Positions 12,980 through 24,500 of a DNA stretch of 64,000 nt are shown here, piece after piece. The DNA lies in NCBI RefSeq assembly GCF_018139145.2, contig NC_059485.1, forward strand, positions 15,375,698 through 15,439,697, given 5' to 3'. The number at the start of each line of letters is the position of its first letter. Positions within the stretch are counted from its first letter, which is position 1. Below the pieces are notes generated by a model. That model made no database searches and was not told the DNA's origin. It saw only the letters and a list, made by a program, of their open reading frames with translations. Both the position numbers and the translations under genes were made by a program. The DNA is from Gymnogyps californianus (taxonomy: Eukaryota; Chordata; Aves; Accipitriformes; Cathartidae).

Positions 12980-13110
12980 CCTCCCCATCATATTTTGTAG
13001 GATATGCTTTGCTTACCCTCATTGTGCTTCTCTGAATTCTCTCCAGTGGGCCCACATTTCTTGAGCACAGCACCCAAGCTTGGATACTAATCTATACGAT
13101 TGCCTTATCT
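12980..13110 (-). mobile_element. Old CR1 scrap
   Basis: The plus-strand run TGTGCTTCTCTGAATTCTCT followed by CCAGTGGGCCCACATTTCTT and then GAGCACAGCACCCAAGCTTGG parallels the reverse complement of the CR1 3' coding region ('ccttctctgaactctctccag ... cccagaactgg'). Only about 130 bp is recognisable and the divergence is high, similar to the 2600-3540 relic. Confidence 0.42.
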
Positions 13111-13499
13111 TTGCTCAAGGTATCTTAGCCAAAGTTGACATTGCTTTTTTTGTACAATGAAAGAACAACATTTAGAGATTTGTACAAAAACTGTTTTTTA
13201 TAAAATCCACAGTTGCCAGTTTTAATTCAGGTTTCACTAATCCAGGCTACACCATCGCATTTTCCAATTGCAAATTTTTCTTTTCATTTTTCCTTTTTTT
13301 TTTTTTCCTGTAATAAGTTTGAATTGATGACATATCTTAAGGGGCATGACATCTCCTGTTCTGGAGGACTGGCAATTGAGCAGCGTCAGCTGAATCTTCA
13401 GAAACAGCTTGGTAATTGCTCTCATTTCATTGCATCTGTCTTGCAGCAATTCAGCACTCAAGGAGAGTTGTCCGAGGCCAATGTTTGCCCTTATGCAGT
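13111..13499. other. Unassigned noncoding DNA
   Basis: This is AT-rich with a T-rich tract at 13295-13310. Overlapping frames on both strands at 13213-13563 show no recognisable protein features and are probably chance frames. Confidence 0.5.
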
Positions 13500-14090
13500 C
13501 TGATCCCAACACTGTGATCCTGATCGGGTGACCATTGTACACTGAGGCATTGGTGAGCCACATGACAGTTCACCTGAGTAGGCACCAGCCTGTGCTGGGC
13601 TGGGCTGCCCGTCCAGCGCGGCCTTCAGACTGCGCTGCGCTGCGCAGACCCCCGGGCTGCAGGAGAACCTCGCCAGCTCACTGTCAGCAGGAGCCGCCTG
13701 CCTGGCCTTGCCTTGACCGAGCAGTGCAGCAAGAAGCTCTCACGCAAACACTCCTTATGAATACAGCTGGGTTTTGTAAGAAAATGATACAATAGCTTGA
13801 ATGACCACAAAAGGAGGAAACTGTCTCCACAGACAGGATCTGGGCAACATGTTGTGGGACCCCCATCCAGGGTCCATCCAATACTACACGAATGTGGGGT
13901 CCCCACCATGTGAAGGGACGTAAGATTTACTCATTATCTCTATTCCTCTTCTTATTCTATCTTATTAAAACAGCCATTTTAGTAAGCCATTTGTTTTCAG
14001 GCCTTTCTTACTGAGATCCAGAAAGCACCCTGCACCGTCTCTCTCTCACCACCCCCCGCAGAACAGGACCCAACTGGACTGTAGATTAAC
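13500..14090. other. GC-rich patch, possibly an eroded LTR
   Basis: GC content jumps at 13575-13735, with a CTGCGCTGCGCTGCGCAG cluster, and falls again by 13930. Downstream lie a near-palindromic GTGGGGTCCCCAC at 13892-13904, a T/C-rich run with TTATTAAAAC, and a CTCTCTCTCACC stretch. A GC-rich U3-like block followed by a pyrimidine-rich R/U5-like block would suit an old ERV LTR. A small CpG-rich regulatory element is the alternative. The frames on both strands here share the GC bias and show no domain. Confidence 0.3.
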
Positions 14091-16719
14091 ATGTACCTCA
14101 AGCCCTCAGGGGATTTTATACACACAGCAATGCACTGTTCTGTGGAACTGACACAAGTGTTTCTACTTCAACACCTTCTCATTGTGTTTATATTTAATTG
14201 ACCATTGAAGTAATTACTTCCTCCAGAAAGAAATCAATTTAGTTTTCTATATTTTCCTTACTTTCTTTTATTGCGGCCAGTGCAATACAGATGACCAATG
14301 TTGTTTCTAATTCTTCCTATTCAGTTCTTCAGTTCTACAGAAAAGATATTTCTCCATCCAAATTGCAGTTCCTGTTTCCCATGTTACATGCCCCTTCAGT
14401 TATTTGTGTTTCTGCTGTCTACTTTTGCTTGTTATTGGACTAAGGAAACAATATTTTTCCCGTATTGGTTTCCATACAGTATTAATAGCCTATTTCAAAA
14501 GGAAACATTTATAAAGTTATAAAGCAGTACTCTATGCAAGCTTACCTTCTCACAAATATCACATAATTATTAGCAATGTACAGTATTGTTTTTAATAAGT
14601 ATGCTCCTTTCTTTGTCCATCTCTAGCAAGCCCAGAAATGTTTTTAGTGTCCCTAGGCCAAGTAGTCCACAACACGAAAATGCTGTAAAATTCTTTTTTA
14701 ACTCTAATGTTTTCACAAGGGCATACCTTACTATGTTTTATAAACCTACTTTATTTTATTACATGCATTTCAGATAAAAACTATAAACCAGGTTTTACAT
14801 CACTTTCAGCTTTTCACCATTCATCAGTTTTCCATGATAAAGCCACTGTGAAATCAATATCCTTGTAAAGCCAAGCTGTCAAAAGTTACTAGACTATTTC
14901 CAAAGGCAATTCCAACGAGACAGACTACCAGATGTTTTCAATATATTTTATACAAGATTGCATGATAATTTTAGTGGGACCGAAAGAAACAATACAACAG
15001 GTAGTGTTTTGGGGTTTGACATTTTAAATAGCAAGCCCAATTGATTTTTACAAGATACCTGAGACAAAAATGCCAGTTCTGGAAAATTTACACCCAAACA
15101 CTCATCCACAGAACTTAAGAGCAATTGTGTTGTCAAACAGCAAGAAAAGGAGACAGCCTTTAGCAACAAAGTCAGTATAAAAATGTTCGCTATACCTATG
15201 TGTGTGTATGAGTGCGTCTGTATTTATATACAAAGCTGTGTATTTTATATGTACACACATGTATGGGTGTATACAAACATACGGACTTTATTCATTTCGC
15301 ACTTCTGCTGATTTACAGGTTTTATTCTTACAGAACACCACCAATTATGATTAAAATTCCCCTTATAATTAATTCAAAATTTTATTAAATCCAGCTTTTA
15401 TAACTTTAAATATAATAAAGCCAGCCAAGTCAGGGCAAAGAATATGTCTAGTCATTAATTTTACTTGTATCATTTCTCATCCCTCAGAAAAATGGCAATA
15501 AAAGGATCCCTCCTTAGAAATCAGACTAGCCACGGCCATACTCATCTCCATAATAGCACAATTTCCAATTCACGCCTCATTTTCATTAATGTTTCTAGCC
15601 ATAAATTTTTAAGCATATGATAAAAAATTTCTGAAGCGGCATAAAACTAACATGAAGAGGGAGTTCATTAGTATGTGACCCTAATTAGAAATTCCATATT
15701 AACTTCCCATTTCTACTTGTGCATATCCAATAGCAGCAGGCCTAATATGCTGTGTATCAGTCCTACATTTGTTTTAAGAGTTCTTTTCCTCCCTTACTCA
15801 CTTTTATTTTTACACAATTTCTATGTTTCCCCTGCTATTCATTAAGTCAACAGACAACTGTATCACAGTAGCACCTTTTGTGTCACAAATTATCCTGGAG
15901 AATTGTAAGAAGCTACCAGCCCAATGCTTTATTAATGATACCAGATCATAAAAAGAAAGGGGAAATTGCTGACTCCAACTCTTTTCTAATGCTGGGTGAT
16001 AAAAATGCTACTTCAGGATTCAGAAGGTTAAGTTCTAATGTGTATTTTGAATAGAGTATGCTGAAATAATTGCCTCATAAAGCAATGCATTGACCAGCCT
16101 GCTAATGGCTGTATAGTGCAAAACTCAGCAGAGTGCCAAGCTTACTGGAAAAAATGCTGTGGCACTACTTTTGTAGCTTTCCATATTAAGTTAACTTTCC
16201 CTTTTTTCACTTCTTTTTTTTAATCCTGCCAAAAGAATACCCCCCTACCTAAACCATTACTGACTCCTTTTAACTATGTTAAGACCAAATTATTAAAAAA
16301 CAAAACAAAAAACCAAAAAAGCAAACACCCAGGGAAATTTGAACGCAACAGTAAGAAATCACAATCACATTTCACTTGCATGAACCCAGTTACTAATTTC
16401 TTCCTTTTTATTTTTCTACTAGTTTCAGTTTAATATCAAGCCAGTAGCCAAACTGAAACCAAAGCAATAATTACATTTTAGAATATGAACGGATTTCTAG
16501 CTTATAAACTTTTAATTAACAAGAATCTGTTTGATAGAGAAAAGTCTCCTTTCTACCAGTGCACACTCGAGGCCTCAAAAGAGCACGGCATTTCAGCTTT
16601 GGTTTAAGTCTGTCCTTATTTATTAAGGTACCCGAGAACAATCAAATAAACAAAAAGACGTCAATATACATGTAGAATTACACAGTACTCTACACAATGT
16701 ACCCAGAATTAAGAAAAAA
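14091..16719. other. Unassigned AT-rich noncoding DNA
   Basis: No gene is visible. A mixed (TG)n/(TA)n low-complexity stretch lies at 15190-15290. The segment 15490-15740 is non-repetitive, with homeodomain-type cores (CATTAATG, CTAATTAG) and no low-complexity tracts, a texture common in conserved noncoding elements. An A/C-rich tract lies at 16288-16322. Confidence 0.55.
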
Positions 16720-16930
16720 TTATATCACCCCCTCAGGTACCACTACAGCACCAGAACTAGGTTTAAAGCAGGACAAGAAGGCTACATAGCCCCTGGTCCC
16801 AACCAGGATGGCACATTCCGGCTACCACAGCCCTCCCCACCTGTCTGGTGCTGCTTCCACGTCTGGCCTCAGCTCTACGGCCCCCTGCCCTCCCTCACAA
16901 CAGGGCTCGGGGAAGTAAGAGACAGTGACT
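16720..16930. other. Second GC-rich patch, unidentified
   Basis: A block of about 200 bp, pyrimidine-rich on the plus strand (CCCTCCCCACC, CCCCCTGCCCTCCC), stands out from AT-rich flanks. I see no open frame, no tRNA-like structure and no repeat I can name. Its sharp edges suggest an inserted element, perhaps part of an LTR. The TTATTTATTAAGG at about 16616-16628 could be a reverse-strand polyadenylation region for such an element. Confidence 0.3.
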
Positions 16931-19828
16931 ACAATGCGGATGCACAGGGCAAATGTCTACGACCATATTGTACCACCAAGAGTCAACAAGCTATTTTACA
17001 GCTATCTGACTTCTTGTGAATTGTGTTTATCAACCTGGGTGTACAGACAGTAGAGGGAGATGGTGGCAAAAACATATCAGAGTGCAGGAGAAAATAAAAG
17101 AATGGAGACAAGTAAAAGTTAATATTAGATAATTATCAGTTGTAATTAACGTCATTTCAGAGATCTAAGCTGTCTTTATCCCTGGGTTTTGAATGAATAA
17201 AAAAAAAAAATCTACACATCTGTTTGCATCTATGCTCCTAGAATAAGGTCTTTATCGAATGCCAATTTTATCACCAGTGAAGCTTCAAGCACACAACTAC
17301 CATGTTTTCAGCTCCAAACTTTCCTGCAGTCATTCCATATGGCTTGAGAATGAACTGGGTTTAGTCACTGACATAGAGCACTGAATGTAATTCATGAGAA
17401 ACAGACAACATTCAGTGCATACCACAACTTCACAAACATCCCATTTACTTCCCAGAGACATGTAGAGCACCGACTTTATCTCTCAAGCTTTACCTCATTC
17501 ACAGCTTTATTTTCAGAGAGGCCAACTGACACTCACGTGTGGAAAGAACTGTTAACATCATATAAGATACCCAAGCTCCCAGACCTTACATTTTAATGCC
17601 AAGAAACTAGGCAACCTTAGAAGAAGCTTTCAGTGTTACAATTTACTACCCCACAAAAGGCTAATAAAACCAGAATTATAATTTTTTGTACGGATTAAAA
17701 AAAAAAGAGCCATAACCCATACATTTTTACTCTTTTTCCCTGAACTGTGTAGGTAGAGTCTAGAAGTACACACAACTATTTTGGTTTGGACTTCATTTAT
17801 GTTTGGCTGATTTTTTATGTACCTGAATTCAGTGATTTAGCAATAATTTTAATTTGAAAAGTGACAGATGAAAACATGTTACCAAGTTCAATGATAAAAC
17901 GCCTCCTGGCTTCAAAGTTGTTTGTATTAAGACTCAGATGCAATCTTTTATGAACATTTCTGATACGCTGATAACTACTATATATCTAAGCGATTACACA
18001 CTTCATGCAAAATATATTCTGCCTCAGAGCTGGGATGTGTTTGGGGTGGTGTGTATCTGAGACTGTCACGTTCTGTTAAAATACCAACATAGAAGATAGT
18101 AAAACTACTATCATAGCTGAATAAAAACTTGTTTAGGCTACATATTAGACAGAAAATCCAAAACTAGAAAGTGTAATGAAGAATTTCACTGAATAATAAT
18201 ATATACCAACACCACTGTACAGTGATAATCCTACAGTCAAGGTATTAAGTTTTTAAAAAACCTTGGTTTTGTCTTGATTGACAGATGTGCGATTTTAAAA
18301 TACAAATCATTCATGAAAAAAACAGTGACATCTCTCTACATTATAAAAACTAATGGATCAGAACACTGATTACTGGAAGAATAAATCAGTTTTTGAGATC
18401 TTAAGATGTCATAAACTAAGCATCACACACTGTGGATATGAGACATATTACCAGAACCATTTGATTGATTTATCGTTAGTTTTGCAATCAGTCTTTTCAA
18501 CCCTTTTTTTTCCAACCCATTATCACTTGTGCACAAAAATATTAAAAGCTCTTTGAGTGCAATGTATATCAATAATTTCATCTATTCTTAAGAGATTTAT
18601 TACAAGTGACAATTAAAGATGCAGCTTTATTTTTAAAAGTACCCCTATGTTCTCCTTTAACTAAACACAAACAGAATAAAAGCAAAACAGAATAGCCTTT
18701 CCAGATTGCCGTCTTATATGAAAATTAACAGACAGATTTAAAATTCCTGAGTCATTTTAAGGGTAAAAATGAAAATTATTTTCAGTATTTCTATCTTTGC
18801 CCCCCTCTGCACACATACATACTTTTTTCCCCCTGGGAAATAGTAAAAAAAGAGCTATTAGTTATTGCTATAAGAAGTAGTCAAAATCCTGTCAAAAGAC
18901 AATTTTGATAGATTGCTATTTGAATAAAAATGAGACAGGCATTGTATTTATATGACAAATATAGATGTGATATTAAATGATACTAGGGAACGTCAGAATT
19001 TTTTTTAATTATCTCTGTTTGGATCAAGCATATTAAAATGAGACAAGCCAAAGTTAGCTCAGATTCATATAACCTAGCAGTGATGTGGCCCACTTGAAAT
19101 TTCTTTTATAAGACTTGGCTGACTCAGCCAAAGCTAAGGCACACATCTTAATATAATGGGCCAGAACATAAATCAAGATTTATTTTTAATCCTCTACAGC
19201 TATTCTGAGTACTTTTAGAAACTTACTTAGATTTAGTTATTCAAATCCATGTTTTCATTGAACTCTGCTGCTTTTACTAATTTCTACAAAACAATGGGAA
19301 AAGGATAAGCATGGGAAACTATGGCATTTACAAAAGGGCTATTACATGGAAATAGTATTTGCCTTTATTATATTGATAGTGCATGCCATCTGCTTTCCGA
19401 CCTAACACGCTTTTTTTATGCGTATATCTCTGAACAGTCAATTACATTATTTCAAGCAGAGCTCAAATAAACAAAATAGTAAGTAAAATAGCAATCAGAT
19501 AGAAGGTGGATTCGAATGTGAACGTGCCACCTCTAGCCAAGTGCCTTAATGACCTCAGCTGCTCTGAGTATTCACTTAGCCCCATGTTTGAACCCTTTAG
19601 CTTTCTATTAAAAAATTCAACAGTCTTTGAGGCAGAAAGCATTCAAGCCACATGTAAATGGTAAGAAACCTATCTGAGATATTAGAGTGAAGGCTTAACC
19701 CCAGTGAATACTTCACTACATTTATTAAGTCCAATCATGTCCAAAAAGGGATTGAAAGAGTTTCAGTTTACCCTACACAATGAGTAGAATTTCTCAGCTA
19801 TTGGTTGCTTTTTGGTCTTGAGAACCAT
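16931..19828. other. Unassigned AT-rich noncoding DNA
   Basis: No gene or named repeat is supported. It contains short A runs (17199-17210 and 17697-17706) and otherwise unique sequence. Confidence 0.55.
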
Positions 19829-20370
19829 ATCATCACACAGTAAATCAGGTTGGAAAGAACCTGAAGAGGTTTCAAGCCCAAACTCCTGATTAGAGCACGG
19901 TCAGCTACGAGATCACATCATGGTTACTCAGGGTTTGATACAGATGCTCTTTGGAAACCTCTGCGAGTAGAGATCACATAACTGCCTCTCTGAGAAACCT
20001 GTTCTAAAGCTTAACTACTCACAGTGAAAAAGTTTTCCCTATATCCAGTTTGAACCTACCTTGTTTTAACTTGAATCTCTCGTCCTCTTGCCATGCACCT
20101 CTGTGGAAAACTGTGCTCTGTCTTCTTGATCTCCACATAGGTACTTAGGGGCTGCTCTTAGGTTCCCCCAAAGCCTTCTGCTCTCCAAGCTGAAGAACTC
20201 CTGTTCCCTCAGTGTCCCCTCACAGGATATGCGCTGCAGCCCTGACCAGCCTGACGGGCCCTTTGCAAGAGCTATTACCTTCTTTATAGTTTTGGAGGGC
20301 TCAAAACTAGAAGCAGTATTGTAGGCGAGACACAATGAGTGCTGAGTAGAGGGGAATAATTGCTGCCCCA
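19829..20370 (-). mobile_element. CR1 LINE, 3' part (left half of split copy)
   Basis: The plus strand shows the reverse complement of a CR1 3' end: TCAGGTTGGAAAGAACCTG near 19850, the 'acagtgaaaaagttttcc' segment near 20020, a GGCTGCTCTTAGGTTCCCCC segment near 20150 and the 'agtgctgagtagaggggaataat' segment near 20340-20360. It stops at about 20370. The next expected CR1 sequence (CTGGCTATGCTCCTGATAA) reappears at about 21343, so this is the 3' half of a copy split by a later insertion. It is clearly more diverged than the 37-kb CR1. Confidence 0.75.
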
Positions 20371-21342
20371 ATCTACTTTAAAGCAAAGCACCTGGGCTGC
20401 CAGGTGCCAAAGCTTGTCCCGCTCTCCATTACCTCCACCTGTTTTTCTGTCTGGGCACCAATGATGCTGCTGGGGCAATTTGGAGGTTATCAAAAGAGAC
20501 TACAGAGCTCTGGAGGTGACGGTCAGGGGTTTAGGGGCCCAGGTAGCATTCTCCTAAATCCTGCTAGGGACAGTAAAGAGTGTAAGGAAGGGGGTTCTGA
20601 TACTGTGTGTTAACAATTGTTTGCAGAGCTGGTGTTGGCAACAGTAGCAGTGCTTCAGTCTCTATGATTTTTGGACCTACTCTGAGGATCAACATCTGCT
20701 TGGGAGAGTTGGAATCCACCTCACTAAGCCAGGCCAAGGTATCTTTGCCAGTAGAATGGCTGACCTGGTAAGAAAGACTTTAAAGTAGGAAGAAGGGAGG
20801 AGGAGAGTTACTAGCAGCCCTGTGAGTGAGTTATGGACAGGGCTGACGAGCAAAGGGCCTGGGGTGATGTGAACAAAAGGGAACACAAAATCAACAAAAC
20901 AGCGCTTAAACGGAATCTCCTCAAGCATGCCCATGTAAAAGCAAGGAAGGGCCTACAAAGCAAAATTATGGACAACGTAGTAGGGCATAAGCAATCCAGA
21001 AGGTTCCTGGAGTGCATTGATGACAAATTCTTGCTGATGCAGCCTGGATGAGGGGTAGAGTACACCCTCAGCAAGTGTGCTGATGACACAAAACTGGGAG
21101 GAGTGGCTGATATGCCAGAGGGCCGTGCTGCCATCCAGAGGGACCTTGATTTCTTTACTGTGAGGGTGACTGACCACTGGAACAGACTTCCCAGACAGGT
21201 TGTGAAATCTCCATCCTTGGAGATATTCAAAAGCTGCCTGGACATAGTCCTGAGCAGCCTACTCTAGGATACCCCTGGTTGAGCAGGGGAGTTGGAGCAG
21301 ATGACCTCCAGAGGTCCCTTCCAACCTCAACCATTCCATGAC
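20371..21342 (+). mobile_element. CR1 LINE nested inside an older CR1
   Basis: A CR1 in plus orientation interrupts the minus-strand copy. Its end (about 21160-21342) is the CR1 C-terminal coding segment and 3' untranslated region: a peptide resembling [19 protein letters not shown], then CAGATGACCTCCAGAGGTCC, ending AACCATTCCATGAC. At 21076-21087 it encodes C-A-D-D in place of the usual F-A-D-D reverse-transcriptase motif, so the two aspartates survive. About 21150 the frame jumps from the segment just after this motif straight to the C-terminal segment, so several hundred bases are missing from the middle. The 5' part (20371-20990) is less familiar. Its ORF-like segments may be an upstream region of the same CR1 subfamily. 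No intact protein remains. Confidence 0.65.
20833..21267 (+). pseudogene. CR1 reverse transcriptase remnant (nested copy)
   Basis: This is the decayed coding part of the nested CR1. It includes an I-D-D-K-F-L-L segment near 21015-21040, the catalytic-site segment with C-A-D-D at 21076-21087 followed by TKLGGVAD, and, after an internal deletion, the C-terminal tail ending near 21267. At least one stop (TGA at 21048-21050) and the deletion break the frame. In an intact CR1 this protein copies the element's RNA into the genome at the nicked target. This copy cannot. Confidence 0.55.
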
Positions 21343-21500
21343 ACTGGCTATGCTCCTGATAATACTGCCCAGGATACTGCAAGCCCCCTTTGTTGCCAGA
21401 GCACGCTGCTGGCTGACGTTCAGCTTGCCATCTACCAAGACCTCTAGGTCCTTCTCAAGCAGATCTACTCCCCAGCCAGTCAGTCTCCAGTATTGTGACC
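21343..21500 (-). mobile_element. CR1 LINE, continuation of split copy
   Basis: This resumes the minus-strand CR1 exactly where the 19829-20370 segment stops. Plus-strand landmarks are CTGCCCAGGATACTGCAAGC, the 'gctggctgacgttcagcttgcc' segment and CCAAGACCTCTAGGTCCTTC. Joined conceptually, the two halves follow CR1 order with little or no sequence lost at the junction, which supports a nested-insertion history. The 5' truncation point is near 21500. Confidence 0.7.
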
Positions 21501-24500
21501 AGGGTCTTTGTATAAAAACAGAGAGATACAATTTGCTTAGTACCTACACATTGAGTTATCTCACAGAAGTTGCATTCAACACCAATTCTAAATTTTGGCT
21601 CAGAAATAGTAAGTTTCTTCCTAATTTTCCACAATAACGCCACTTACAAAATGCAGCCATGCAATCACTTTATAGACGTAGTGTGTTCTAAACTGGATAT
21701 GTGTTTCCAAGTTATTTTTGTTCTATGCAAAACTTAAAACAGGGCAATGCAGATAAGATAGCAGGGAATGTCCATATTATTATTTTTGCTAAATTTTTTG
21801 CTGTATTTATTTGTCTATATTCCTTGCATAACCTAATATGTAGTGAGATTAACAGACCAAGATAGTTTACAGTTGGTCCCCACAGTATTATGGAGTACAT
21901 TCCTGCTACCTCTTGATTGTGTTAAGAGTCTTGACTTCATCTCACTAATGTGTATTCCATTGACTTGGGTTCTGTCAATCTGAAAAATACTGGAATCATG
22001 TAACTGTTTTGCTTTCAAGAACGACAGCCTCAAACATCATGATAGTGACACACGTAGAGAGGCCTGGAAAAAAATTATTTATGTTTTTCTTACTGGTTTT
22101 CAATTAATATATATAAGGGACCTCATTTGCAATCCACTTCTACATATGGTGCATAAGTATTGTAGCAGTGTGTGGGGAGAATAGCTAGATAAATACTCAT
22201 AGGAGGAAAAAGAAGATTCATTGCAAGCCACTGCAACTTGAGAGAAAAGTTGAGGTCTCTTTCTGTAAAAGAATCATACTTATTGACTTCAGCAAAAAAC
22301 TTGACCTGATGAGAATCTGAACATTCCTAACTCCCAGTCATGCAAACAAATCATGGTTCTAACCTGACATAAAGCTGAAATTTTCATTTTGTGTCAGTTT
22401 TTGTGAGTTAGTTATAGCTAAAAGAAACACGCTCAACTGGAAGCGATATTTAGGAAAAGCTGAAAATCTTAGAAATAGGACACAGACATGAATTTGCACT
22501 GCCATTAAGCTGCTAGTTTAAAAAGTCTGTGTGACATATTGACAACTTTTTTCTGGCTGGCTGTTTTTCTTTAGCCTTCTCCCCCCCCCCCCCCCCCCCC
22601 CCCCCCCCCTTTTTTTTTAACATACATCTTTCTCTATTGCTTCCTCACTAGCACTGATAGCTCCAGCTAGTTCATAAATTCCATTGCTGCCTGCTGCCAT
22701 GTGATGTGGTCATGCAGAAAATATTTCATAGGAAAAAGTGTTAGCTAGCTAGAAGCAATATTGTTGATCATTACTTGGAACTGCAGCTACTGGTATGTGA
22801 CTATGTATTCATTTCATGCATTATAACACCTAATGTACATGACAAAATGTTGAATATAAAGTTAATTCACAAACTAGAGTAGCTGGTGTTGCTGAAGCTG
22901 TATAGAAAATACATATTATTATTCCTTCTCCTTTTCCAGTGCTTTCTAGCAATTTGAAAATGGTTCAGTTTCAACATTGCTTAATTTCACCATTTATTTT
23001 AGCTTGATTTAGTTCACTACAGTTTGAAAAATGCTTTGATGTCCTTTGCTGGGAGCTGCCATGCAATTTTACTATTGTCCCTTTATGCTCCAGCAACTGT
23101 AGAATTTCATGCTGACAAAACCTGCCCTTAACTAAGTTGTACAGAGCAAAATTTTCAAAATATTAGAAGGTAATTTAATTGACATTATTCAAACAACAAA
23201 AATACAAATAATGTCTTTAAACTATTTTTCATTTTTAAGCAAGTCTGTATGAAGGCTTGTTCAAAGTACATTTTGATTTCTAGGTCTCTGGTCATGACCT
23301 AAATCTGCTTCTACTTAGGATGATATCTTTTAGGAATTCAAAAAAGCAACTGTACATGAGAGAAATATTTGAAAATTATCACCTAGAACTTATGCTCCGG
23401 TGTTCTGATGTCAAAGAGGTTACTCTGAGGAAGACAAACATAATTTGTCTACTGAAGCAGCAAAAGGCAACCTTTATGCCAAAGGTAGCTACTTGGATGT
23501 TAATTTGGTCAATGCAAATATTGTATGCTAATACACATATTGTATGCACTTCACTGGAAAAAAGATTTCATCTGCTTTTAACTGTATTGTATAAGAAGAC
23601 AGAGTTCGTTGGATCATGTGAATAGGAGAAAGGATAAAACAGAATTAAAATGTTAATATTAACTACTAAAAACCAACACTAAATCAGTCTTGGTGTCAGT
23701 CAGTACTTACCTGTTTTTCACAGGAATTATAGGTATTTACCTAGTTTTATAGCTGAGTATAACATTCCTATTAACAATCAAACCAAGAGTTTCTTTAATT
23801 ATAGTAAGGTTTCCTGCTAGCACCACATGAAAATAAGCATTTTCCTAAAACATTTGTTGTTTTAGTGGTGCATCATTGTGTAAAAATATATTTTAAAGCG
23901 GCAGCAGATCCTGCATCACAATAGGACATGAAATTCAAGTGTACGTGACAAAAAGCAGGTAACTTTGAAAAATGAGGATGAAAAATGTACTTTATATATA
24001 AACATACGTATTATTATTATAAACACCAGGAACCAAATGGATAAAAGCTAAGAAATATATGCAGACAGATTATGCGTTTGCACAGCAAATTCCTATTCTA
24101 ACACTTTGAACATACCCACAAAAACAACCAAGCCAATGACATAGTTGAAAGGGAAAAATATGGTATTGAGCACATAGAAAAGTTATCTACCTCACAAGTA
24201 TTCTTTTTTCAAATTTCATCATTCCAAATCAGGAACAAATAGGTTAGCTTGGCCTTAGACAACCCTGCAATAAGACCAAGGAGGAGTAATCTACTACTAG
24301 AGGAAAGAAATGAAATTCTTTTATTCTACCATGGTTTCCACAAGAGCACAGATGTTTCTCATGAGTAGTGAAGATACACAACAAAGACCCTGCACAACCA
24401 TTTTCAGATCAAGGTGTGGTCCCATTGTACTCCTGGAATGCAATCTTAATGCAGAAGATGATTAGAGAGAATTAAACCAGGTTTGCGTGAAATATCAATT

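Noticed and set aside
23320..23625. 101-codon plus-strand open frame
   Set aside because: It looks protein-like at first glance but has no recognisable family feature, no splice or promoter context and sits in AT-rich unique DNA.
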